From positions 1 through 64,000 of the forward strand of contig JBEBWT010000007.1 in NCBI GenBank assembly GCA_040392005.1: a DNA stretch of 64,000 nt, in the 5' to 3' direction. This document shows, piece after piece, positions 1 through 6,669 of this stretch. Source of the stretch: DASRQK01 sp040392005 (GTDB lineage Bacteria > Bacteroidota > Bacteroidia > Sphingobacteriales > Sphingobacteriaceae). Below the pieces are notes generated by a model. It was not told the DNA's origin, made no database searches, and saw only the letters and a program-made list of their open reading frames with translations. Within the stretch, counting starts at the first letter, position 1; every line of letters begins with the position of its first letter. The translations under genes were made by a program, and so were the position numbers.

Positions 1-2
1 AG

Positions 3-932
3 CCGGGAGTACGATACGGCTATTATGTGGAGGGTAGCAATGGTGCGCGATCGGCCAGTTCCTCATTTACAACGGCAGCAGACCCGGGCAATACAGCGCA
101 TACCGGCACTGCAACGAGTCATGGTCAAGCGCCGAACCCTGCCACTGCGGGGGGATTTGAGTTCATCTGGTTTGGAGATACGCACAATGATGCCGGCTGG
201 GGAGAGACGATCCAATATGCCGATCAGCGTTTCCCCGAAACCGCATTTTACCTGCATTCCGGAGATCTGGTCAATACTGGCCTGCACAGGGATGACTGGG
301 ATCTGTTTTTCCATTATTCCGGGACTGCCTTCGGGCATGCTCCCCTGATGGCCGTCCCGGGCAACCATGACAGCCAGGATGGCCTGGGTGCCTGGATGTT
401 CCAGCAATTGCTGGCCTATCCGGCCAACGGCCCCGCGGGCTATCCGCCCGGCCTGACCTATTCATTCCGCTATGAGAATGCTTTATTTCTGATGATGGAT
501 GCAGCCAGTATCCCGGTACCCGATCAGCAGGAATGGATACGCACACAACTGGCTTCCTCCAATGCCGTCTGGAAATTCTTAGTGGTGCATTTTCCTCCGT
601 ATAACGAGGTGGAACCTTATCCGGAAATTGTGGAAAGCTGGAGTCCTCTGCTGGAAGAGTACGGGGTGGACATGGTCATGAGCGGACATTTCCATTATTA
701 TATGCGCACCCAACCCCTGAAAGCGGGCCGGGTGGATCCGCTGGGCGTGACCTACCTGATGTCGGTAGGGACCAGTGCCGGCAGGGAAGCCAAAATACGC
801 CAACCCTTTGTGACCAGAAGGGTGGAGCAGGGCAATCTGTTTCAGCGCTTCCAGATCAATGGAAACACACTACATTATACGGCTTATGATAAAGCGGGGA
901 ATGAGCTGGACAGGATGACGATCCGAAAATAA
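3..932 (+). CDS. Metallophosphoesterase, C-terminal part (5' end outside window)
   Basis: The frame is open to the left edge, so the true start lies outside the window; the GTG at 27 is only an internal in-frame codon. The first about 25 codons read like the end of a fibronectin-III-like domain of purple acid phosphatases (a YYVEG strand and an SFTT ending). The rest is a calcineurin-like phosphoesterase domain with its five metal-binding blocks in order: GDTH, SGDL, GNHD, VVHFPP and SGHFH. These coordinate a di-metal centre that hydrolyses phosphoesters; the substrate cannot be told from sequence. A Thr/Ser/Gly/Pro-rich linker separates the two parts, as in secreted enzymes. Its stop codon directly abuts the stop of the convergent next gene. 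The domain assignment is firm, the purple-acid-phosphatase-type architecture is likely. Confidence 0.85.
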   Translation, partial: PGVRYGYYVEGSNGARSASSSFTTAADPGNTAHTGTATSHGQAPNPATAGGFEFIWFGDTHNDAGWGETIQYADQRFPETAFYLHSGDLVNTGLHRDDWDLFFHYSGTAFGHAPLMAVPGNHDSQDGLGAWMFQQLLAYPANGPAGYPPGLTYSFRYENALFLMMDAASIPVPDQQEWIRTQLASSNAVWKFLVVHFPPYNEVEPYPEIVESWSPLLEEYGVDMVMSGHFHYYMRTQPLKAGRVDPLGVTYLMSVGTSAGREAKIRQPFVTRRVEQGNLFQRFQINGNTLHYTAYDKAGNELDRMTIRK

Positions 933-1601
933 TTAGTTCTCCGCCACATAACCCAGCATATACTCCAGAAAGCGTTCATAGTGAACCTTAAAGGTTTCAT
1001 TTCGCCGCTCTGAGCTCAGGGTCAGCTCCAGCACACCCTGATCCTGAAACCGGAAGGGACGGATGGTCATATTGTCCTTGAAAGAAACGCCCCGGTTGCC
1101 TTGTAGTTTATAAACGGCTTCTTTGGCACACCAGCAAGCGTAAAGATGGTTTGTTCGGCTTTCTTCATCCAAACCCTCCATAAATTCCAGCTCTTCATCT
1201 TTCATAAATTTACCGGCAATCCGCAGGATCTTGGGACTCACCAACTCCAGATCGATCCCGACTTCTCCATGATCACTCAGGATCACTGCCACATAATCGA
1301 AAGAATGGGTCAGCGAAATCTGCTGGGGAAAGTTGGCCAGATAGGGTTTTCCATTCCGGTCCGAAGGACAATCAATGTAGCCGGGGGTATCCAGCATATA
1401 GCGCAGCAGCACCCGGGTGGCCAGCCAGTGCAGTGTACGTTTGCCCTTGTTGAGCGAGGCCAGCACCGCACGTTCCCGGTCATCCAATTGCAGACGTCCG
1501 ATCATATCCTTTGCATCCTCTTCGACCCTCCAGATCGCAAAACGCACTTGATTGTTCAATTCACGGAGATAAACCAGTCCCATAAACGCAAACTTACTCA
1601 T
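933..1601 (-). CDS. 4'-phosphopantetheinyl transferase superfamily protein
   Basis: A 222-residue protein of Sfp/AcpT type, which transfers 4'-phosphopantetheine from CoA to a serine of acyl or peptidyl carrier proteins. The signature VGIDLELV gives the metal-binding aspartate, and WCAKEAVYKLQG gives the W-x-x-KE-x-x-x-K block that binds CoA and magnesium. The length fits the family. It starts at an ATG and converges on the phosphoesterase with no gap between stop codons. No carrier-protein or biosynthetic gene lies beside it, so it may serve fatty acid synthesis or a remote polyketide/peptide cluster. Family is clear; the target is unknown. Confidence 0.9.
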   Translation of the reverse strand: MSKFAFMGLVYLRELNNQVRFAIWRVEEDAKDMIGRLQLDDRERAVLASLNKGKRTLHWLATRVLLRYMLDTPGYIDCPSDRNGKPYLANFPQQISLTHSFDYVAVILSDHGEVGIDLELVSPKILRIAGKFMKDEELEFMEGLDEESRTNHLYACWCAKEAVYKLQGNRGVSFKDNMTIRPFRFQDQGVLELTLSSERRNETFKVHYERFLEYMLGYVAEN

Positions 1602-1686
1602 TTTTGATAAAAATGCGGTCGGAGCGTATGGACAATCGCATTATTTTTCCGATTATTGACGAAGTTATATTTTCGAACAATTAAAC

Positions 1687-2223
1687 ATGATCTTATCAGA
1701 CAAAAGGATATTGGAAGAAATCGAAAAAGGCAGTATTGTGATCGAGCCTTTCGACCGGGAAAACCTGGGGACCAATTCGTATGATGTGCACCTGGGCAAA
1801 TACCTGGCCACCTACAAGGATCGGGTGCTGGATGCCAAAAAGCATAACGAGATCATCCATTTTCAGATTCCGAAAGAAGGTTTTGTACTCGAGCCAAATA
1901 CCCTCTATCTGGGGGTCACGCTTGAATATACCGAAACCCACAACCACGTGCCTTTCCTGGAAGGAAAATCCAGTACCGGCCGGCTGGGGATCGACATCCA
2001 TGCCACTGCCGGCAAAGGCGATGTCGGCTTCTGCAATACCTGGACACTGGAAATATCCGTTGCCCAACCAGTACGGATATATCCTGGAATGCCTATTGGC
2101 CAATTAATTTACTTTGCAGTGGAAGGTGATATCGAGACCTTTTATAATACCAAAGGCAACGCAAAATACAACCAGAAAACTACCCGGCCAGTCGAGAGCA
2201 TGATGTGGAAGAATGAGTTTTAA
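1687..2223 (+). CDS. dcd: dCTP deaminase
   Basis: A 178-residue trimeric enzyme that deaminates dCTP to dUTP for thymidylate synthesis. The N-terminus MILSDKRI, the GKSSTGRLGI block (family Ser-Arg phosphate contacts) and the segment ending WTLEISV, with the catalytic glutamate, are all present. It is slightly shorter than the E. coli protein but complete. Its TAA (2221-2223) overlaps the TAA of convergent prfB (2222-2220), so the two genes share a TTAA at 2220-2223. A bifunctional dCTP deaminase/dUTPase cannot be excluded from the family alone, but the plain deaminase is more likely. Confidence 0.93.
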   Translation: MILSDKRILEEIEKGSIVIEPFDRENLGTNSYDVHLGKYLATYKDRVLDAKKHNEIIHFQIPKEGFVLEPNTLYLGVTLEYTETHNHVPFLEGKSSTGRLGIDIHATAGKGDVGFCNTWTLEISVAQPVRIYPGMPIGQLIYFAVEGDIETFYNTKGNAKYNQKTTRPVESMMWKNEF

Positions 2224-3303
2224 CCCCCAAACTCCATCAGATAGCCTTTGAGGAATTCATCGATCTCCCCATCCAGTACCGCCTGGGTGTTTGAAGTTTC
2301 GATGTCGGTGCGCAGGTCTTTCACCAGCTTGTAGGGGTGCAGCACATAATTCCGGATTTGTGATCCCCACTCGATTTTTTTCTTGTTTCCTTCTATTGCT
2401 GCCGTGGCCTCCTGCCTTTTGCGCATCTCGATCTCGTACAATTGGGATTTCAGCAAGCGGAGTGCATTTTCCTTATTCTGCAATTGCGAACGAGATTCCT
2501 GGTTCTTGATAATGATGCCACTGGGTTTGTGGTGCAGGCGGACGGCGGTTTCTACTTTATTGACATTCTGTCCTCCGGCACCTCCTGCGCGAAAGGTGTC
2601 CCATTCAATTTCCGAATCCTTGACCTCAATTTCAATATTGTTATCGACCAGCGGATATACATAGACGGAAGCAAAAGAAGTGTGCCGCTTGGCATTGGAA
2701 TCAAAGGGAGAAATCCGCACCAGACGGTGGACTCCATTCTCCCCCTTCAGGTACCCATAGGCAAAATCCCCCGAAATCTGCAAGGTGACCGTTTTGATCC
2801 CGGCTACATCCCCTTCCTGGTAATCCTGCTCAATGACCTTATAGCCATTATTTTCCCCCCACATAATATACATGCGCATCAGCATACTCGCCCAGTCACA
2901 GCTTTCCGTACCACCGGCCCCGGAAGTGATCTGCAGCACCGCATCCAACTGATCTTCCTTGGCACTGAGCATATTCTTGAATTCCAACTCCTCCACCAGT
3001 CTCAGTGAGCGCTCGTATTCCTGCTTTGCTTCTGCCTCGGTTGCATCTCCGGCATGTAAAAACTCGTACATTACCCCCAAATCCTCTACCGCATCAGCCA
3101 CCCGGTCATATTCTTCTGTCCAGACTTTTTTGGCCTTGATGGAGTGCAATATACTTTCAGCGGCTTTGGAGTCATCCCAAAAACCTGGCTGGAGGGTCAG
3201 TTCCTGCTCTTCTGCTATTTCTTTTTTGCGGGTATCGATGTCAAAGATACCTCCTCAGGGAAGTCACACGATCCCTCAAGTCTTGTACTTGTTCTTTTGT
3301 CAT
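2220..3303 (-). CDS. prfB: Peptide chain release factor 2, with programmed +1 frameshift
   Basis: Release factor 2 recognises UGA and UAA stop codons and triggers peptide release. Reading starts at the ATG at 3303 (MTKEQVQDL), runs 20 codons and meets an in-frame TGA at 3243-3241; the remaining 340 codons lie in the +1 frame from 3242, so the joined product is about 360 residues, normal for RF2. The slippery context is AGGAGG-TAT-CTT-TGA-C, the same arrangement as in E. coli. In the main frame the stop-recognition tripeptide SPF (in VRISPFDSN) and the catalytic GGQ (in GGAGGQNVNK) are both intact. Gene callers that ignore the frameshift would report only the 309-residue frame starting at 3149. 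The product autoregulates: scarce RF2 lets the ribosome pause at the UGA and shift. It overlaps the end of dcd. Confidence 0.97.
3237..3256 (-). promoter_or_regulatory. RF2 programmed frameshift site
   Basis: On the minus strand the codons read AGG AGG TAT CTT TGA C. An internal Shine-Dalgarno-like AGGAGG sits three bases before the slippery CTT, and the UGA is read in the +1 frame as GAC. This is the conserved prfB recoding signal. Confidence 0.95.
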
Positions 3304-3308
3304 GGGTA

Positions 3309-3337
3309 CAAAGATACATTATTGATCCCAATCCAAA
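3309..3337 (-). promoter_or_regulatory. Bacteroidota-type promoter of prfB
   Basis: On the minus strand TTTG (3337-3334), a 17-bp spacer, then TATCTTTG (3316-3309) match the Bacteroidota -33/-7 consensus TTTG ... TAnnTTTG. The start ATG (3303) follows the -7 box after only 5 bp, so the mRNA would have little or no leader. Confidence 0.6.
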
Positions 3338-3343
3338 CGGGCA

Positions 3344-3712
3344 TCAATCCGATTTCTTTGTGCCAAAAATTCCGCTCAAAATCATCTCAATCCCGGCGAC
3401 AATCAGAGCAAATAACGCTGCCCACCAGAATCCGCTCACGTGAAACCGCCCACCCATCAGCCAACTGGTAAACATTACCATCAATACCGTGATAATAAAG
3501 GACATCAGCCCCAGTGTCAGGATATTGAGCGGAAAAGTAAACACCCGGAGAATACTGCCCAGGGTAGCGTTTACAAAACCGATCAGCAGGCCGGCCAGAA
3601 TGGCCCAGCCAAAACTTGCCACCTGTACGGCAGTGTCGGGAAGAATCAGTGCTGCCAGGAATACGGCCAATCCTGTAAGCAGCGTGTTGATAATAAACCT
3701 CATAGCATTCAT
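3344..3712 (-). CDS. Phage-holin-family / YvlD-like small membrane protein
   Basis: About 122 residues from the ATG at 3712 (or 119 from the ATG at 3703, which begins MRFIIN); a longer reading frame upstream is not needed. The protein is four hydrophobic helices with short loops, typical of the family called phage holin IV or YvlD (Pfam PF04020), found widely as chromosomal membrane proteins of unknown role. Residues such as GWAILAGLLIGFVNATLG and the FPLNILTLG stretch fit that family. It lies just upstream of prfB on the same strand but prfB has its own promoter. There is no endolysin nearby, so a phage lysis role is unlikely. Confidence 0.8.
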   Translation of the reverse strand: MNAMRFIINTLLTGLAVFLAALILPDTAVQVASFGWAILAGLLIGFVNATLGSILRVFTFPLNILTLGLMSFIITVLMVMFTSWLMGGRFHVSGFWWAALFALIVAGIEMILSGIFGTKKSD

Positions 3713-3788
3713 AATTAAGGTTAATGGATCATTGGTATCTGTTGTTGCAGATCTCTTGTGCAACAATCATAACACCAAACTTACAACT

Positions 3789-3820
3789 TTTGTTTTAAAA
3801 AAAGGAAATTCTTAGATTTG
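3789..3820 (+). promoter_or_regulatory. Bacteroidota-type promoter of serine hydrolase
   Basis: TTTG at 3789-3792, a 20-bp spacer, and TAGATTTG at 3813-3820 match TTTG-N-TAnnTTTG exactly. The box covers the TTG at 3818 that would give the longest reading frame, so translation must start further downstream. Confidence 0.65.
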
Positions 3821-3847
3821 TTTGTTAGCATACCTATTTTTAATGTT

Positions 3848-5059
3848 TTGAGAAGATCCGCATATAGTATTGTTATCGGTTTTTTGGGGTTTGTCCTTTT
3901 GATTTTCGGGCCATCTTCCTGCAGTTTTACCAGTAAGGAAAGTTCCACTAAAAAAAAGGCCCTGCAGCAGGCAGAAAAAGACAGTCTTACTTTATTATAT
4001 GACGAGAACCGGGCAAATCCTGAAATCGACGAATACATGTCCCGCCTGCACCAGCGATCAGGCTTCAACGGAAATGTACTGATCGCCAAGAAAGGAAAGA
4101 TCATCTATCAAAATAACCTGGGCTGGGCCAACCACCTCATGCGGGACAGTCTCCGCATCAATTCCCAGTTTGAACTGGCTTCAGTTTCCAAGCCCCTGAC
4201 CGCGACTGCTGTGCTGAAATTGTGGGAATCGGGCAGGCTCGACCTGGAGCAGGAAATCACTGATTTTTTTCCGGATTTTCCTTATCCCGGAGTGACGGTG
4301 AGGCAGTTGCTGACCCACCGTTCCGGTTTGCCGAACTATATCTATATGCTGGATGAAATCTGGCAGAACAAGTCCACGGGGCTGAGCAACAGGGATGCGG
4401 TCAGCTTGCTGGTCGAGCACAAACCTCCCAGATATGGAGTGCCGGACGGGCGGTTTTTCTATAACAATACCAATTATATGTTGCTGGCCGCTATTATCGA
4501 AAAAGTAAGCGGACAGGATTTTGCCGTATTCATGCAGGAAAATATTTTTAAACCTGCCGGAATGAAAAACACAGCGGTCTATTCCACAGCGGTCTATGAT
4601 AAAATTCCTACGCATGTCATCGGCCACGACAAGATCTGGCGCCGGTCGGTCGTACAGAATTTTCTGGATGGCCCGGTGGGTGACAAAGGGATTTACAGCA
4701 GCGTACAGGACTTATTTTTATTTGACCGGGCATTGAACGAAGGGCGCCTGCTCCGGCCGGAAACGCTGGACTCTGCCTATCACGGATACAGCAAGCCGGA
4801 CAAGGGCATTTTCAGTTACGGCCTGGGATGGCGGGTCTTTGATTCCCGGGGTCATAAAATCGTGTATCATGCCGGCTGGTGGCACGGGTTCCGGAATCTG
4901 TATGTGCGGGATCTGGAAAACGACATCACCATTGTGCTGCTTTCAAATATGGCCAACAACAGCCTGCTCCATCTGGACCGGTTGTACGAAATCCTGGATA
5001 TGCCGGTGGTCCGGCAGGCCGCTTATTCCAATAGGGGGGAATATATGGGTGGAAATTAA
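3848..5059 (+). CDS. Beta-lactamase-family serine hydrolase, probable lipoprotein
   Basis: A class C beta-lactamase-like/penicillin-binding-protein-like hydrolase, exported. I place the start at the TTG at 3848 (LRRSAY...), because a promoter -7 box overlaps the earlier TTG at 3818. The N-terminus then forms a short basic, hydrophobic signal ending in PSSC, a plausible but imperfect lipobox. Catalytic motifs are visible: S-x-x-K as SVSK in FELASVSKPLTATA, Y-x-N in FFYNNTNYML, and an H-x-G-type motif as HAGWWHGF in place of KTG. Such proteins are usually D-alanyl-D-alanine peptidases, esterases or of unknown substrate rather than true beta-lactamases. About 403 residues. It stands alone on the plus strand with its own promoter. 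Confidence 0.85.
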   Translation: MRRSAYSIVIGFLGFVLLIFGPSSCSFTSKESSTKKKALQQAEKDSLTLLYDENRANPEIDEYMSRLHQRSGFNGNVLIAKKGKIIYQNNLGWANHLMRDSLRINSQFELASVSKPLTATAVLKLWESGRLDLEQEITDFFPDFPYPGVTVRQLLTHRSGLPNYIYMLDEIWQNKSTGLSNRDAVSLLVEHKPPRYGVPDGRFFYNNTNYMLLAAIIEKVSGQDFAVFMQENIFKPAGMKNTAVYSTAVYDKIPTHVIGHDKIWRRSVVQNFLDGPVGDKGIYSSVQDLFLFDRALNEGRLLRPETLDSAYHGYSKPDKGIFSYGLGWRVFDSRGHKIVYHAGWWHGFRNLYVRDLENDITIVLLSNMANNSLLHLDRLYEILDMPVVRQAAYSNRGEYMGGN

Positions 5060-5078
5060 TTCGTATCTTGACATCGAA

Positions 5079-5444
5079 ATGGAAAAGAAAAAAACATTGA
5101 TTCTGGGAGCCAGTACGAACCCGGAACGCTATTCATATAAAGCGGCACACCGGCTGACCAATGCCGGACACCCAATCGTCAATATCGGGCTCCGGGAAGG
5201 TGAGGTGGCGGGAGCGCCCATATTGCCGGCCGGCTCCCCTGCGGAAGGAATCGATACCGTCACCCTTTATATTGGCCCCCGGCTGCAACCGCAATACTAT
5301 CAATATATACTGGCTCTCAAGCCCCGGCGTTTGATTTTTAATCCGGGAACGGAAAACCCGGAATTGGCCGCGCTGGCCCGGGAGGCCGGGATCGAAGCGG
5401 TCGAGGCCTGTACCCTGGTCATGTTGAGTACGGGTCAGTTTTAG
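5079..5444 (+). CDS. CoA-binding domain protein (YccU-like)
   Basis: A 121-residue single-domain Rossmann protein of the CoA_binding_2 family (Pfam PF13380). It starts at the ATG at 5079 (MEKKKTLILGAST); the reading frame extends far upstream but only as a shadow of the hydrolase gene. The nucleotide-binding ILGASTNPERYSYKA motif and the late FNPGTENPE and EACTLVML segments are typical of the YccU family, which binds CoA and has no established reaction. It follows the hydrolase by 19 bp and is probably co-transcribed. Two short tandem repeats start at its stop codon. Confidence 0.85.
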   Translation: MEKKKTLILGASTNPERYSYKAAHRLTNAGHPIVNIGLREGEVAGAPILPAGSPAEGIDTVTLYIGPRLQPQYYQYILALKPRRLIFNPGTENPELAALAREAGIEAVEACTLVMLSTGQF

Positions 5445-5499
5445 CGGCGGATAATTAGCAGCGGATAAAAGGGGGTAATGAGGGTAATAGGGGTAATAA
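5441..5499. repeat. Two short tandem repeats after CoA-binding gene
   Basis: A 14-bp unit occurs twice (TTAGCGGCGGATAA 5441-5454, TTAGCAGCGGATAA 5455-5468), the first containing the gene's TAG stop. A 9-bp unit then occurs three times (GGGTAATGA, GGGTAATAG, GGGTAATAA; 5473-5499). No function is apparent. Confidence 0.85.
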
Positions 5500-5518
5500 A
5501 GGATCGCCTGGATTTGCC

Positions 5519-6643
5519 CTACCTGTTGTTTGGGGCGAGCCGGCAGTAATCCAGTACCTGCCGATCAAAAGCCGATCCGTCATCCTCCTGAAAGGTCATG
5601 CGAATCGGAATGTAATAAATAGGCCATTCTCTCATTTGGGTGGTGAATTCTCCGGCCATCAGGCGCATCCTGTCTTTTTCTGTGGTCAATATGATTTTCT
5701 GTCCTGCTTCTGCTTTCAGAGCCCCGAATCGGCGGCCGATCAGGTGGAGATCGGTGGTGGAAAAAGGATGGTGGTCCGGGAAGGCGAGGTGGGCAACTTC
5801 CGGGATCCTTGTTTTGACATACTCCACAAAGGGGGTCGGACGCGCGATCCCGGTGACGATGAGGGCCTGCTGCACCCGATCCAGCGAAAATCCCGCCGGG
5901 AAAGGTCCTGAAAGCGTCCGGGCATCCGGAAAATAGGGGATCGGCTCTCCATAATCAATGCCGGCAAAAAAGACCGGGATGTTCTTGCCGGGAACTTCCA
6001 GACGCTTCCGGATGGCCCGTTTGACTTCCTGGCCAAGATCTGCCGGGCACTTGGTCACCACCATGATATTCGCTCTCCGTCTTTCCCGAAGCTGATCCCG
6101 GAGATTTCCAGCTGGCAGCAGAAAAGGGGGGGCGTCCAGCCGATGATAGTCAAACAGCAGCACACTAAAACCGGGTTTCAGCGCCCGGTGCTGATAAGCA
6201 TCGTCGAGCAGAAACAATTCATGTCCCTCTCGCTGATCGTGTCTTTCTCGCAGGTTATATCCTTCCCGCAAGAGCCTGACACCCGCCACCCGGTCTTCCG
6301 CCACCGCCACCGTGATATCCGGAAACTTCTGCTTGAATTGCAGGGGTTCATCCCCCACGTCCCGGGCATCCATCGTTGCGGCAACTTCCAGAAAACCCTT
6401 CGTCCTGCGGCCATAGCCCCGGCTCAGCGTGGCCAGCCGGTATCGGTCTTTCAATAACCGGATCAGATATTCGGTCATCGGGCTTTTTCCAGTACCCCCC
6501 ACCTCCAGATTACCCACCACGATCACAGGCTCATCAAAGCCTGTCTGCCGCAGCCATCCCCGGTCATACAGGCGGTTGCGGCACCATACCACGGCTCCGT
6601 AAATCAGGGAAAAAGGAAAAAGCAACAGGCGCAGATACTTCAT
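5519..6643 (-). CDS. lpxK: Tetraacyldisaccharide 4'-kinase
   Basis: Inner-membrane-associated kinase that phosphorylates the 4' position of the lipid A disaccharide, the sixth step of lipid A synthesis. The N-terminus (MKYLRLLLFPFSLIYG) is a hydrophobic membrane-anchoring helix, and the P-loop is visible as GNLEVGGTGKSP near residue 50. A TLSRGYGRR motif follows, typical of LpxK. The start is the ATG at 6643, giving 374 residues; the upstream TTG at 6652 lies inside a -7 promoter box. It lies 26 bp downstream of uvrA on the same strand but appears to have its own promoter. Confidence 0.94.
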   Translation of the reverse strand: MKYLRLLLFPFSLIYGAVVWCRNRLYDRGWLRQTGFDEPVIVVGNLEVGGTGKSPMTEYLIRLLKDRYRLATLSRGYGRRTKGFLEVAATMDARDVGDEPLQFKQKFPDITVAVAEDRVAGVRLLREGYNLRERHDQREGHELFLLDDAYQHRALKPGFSVLLFDYHRLDAPPFLLPAGNLRDQLRERRRANIMVVTKCPADLGQEVKRAIRKRLEVPGKNIPVFFAGIDYGEPIPYFPDARTLSGPFPAGFSLDRVQQALIVTGIARPTPFVEYVKTRIPEVAHLAFPDHHPFSTTDLHLIGRRFGALKAEAGQKIILTTEKDRMRLMAGEFTTQMREWPIYYIPIRMTFQEDDGSAFDRQVLDYCRLAPNNR

Positions 6644-6649
6644 AAGCCT

Positions 6650-6657
6650 CAAATTTA
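6650..6657 (-). promoter_or_regulatory. -7 element before lpxK
   Basis: TAAATTTG on the minus strand, 6 bp before the lpxK ATG. A clear -33 TTTG is not seen, so this is a partial promoter match. Confidence 0.4.
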
Positions 6658-6669
6658 AACAACCCCCGG

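Noticed and set aside
3421..3446. A parS-like half site (CACGTGAAAC) near 3436
   Set aside because: Only the right half of the palindrome matches, and it lies inside the coding sequence of the small membrane protein (HVSGF codons).
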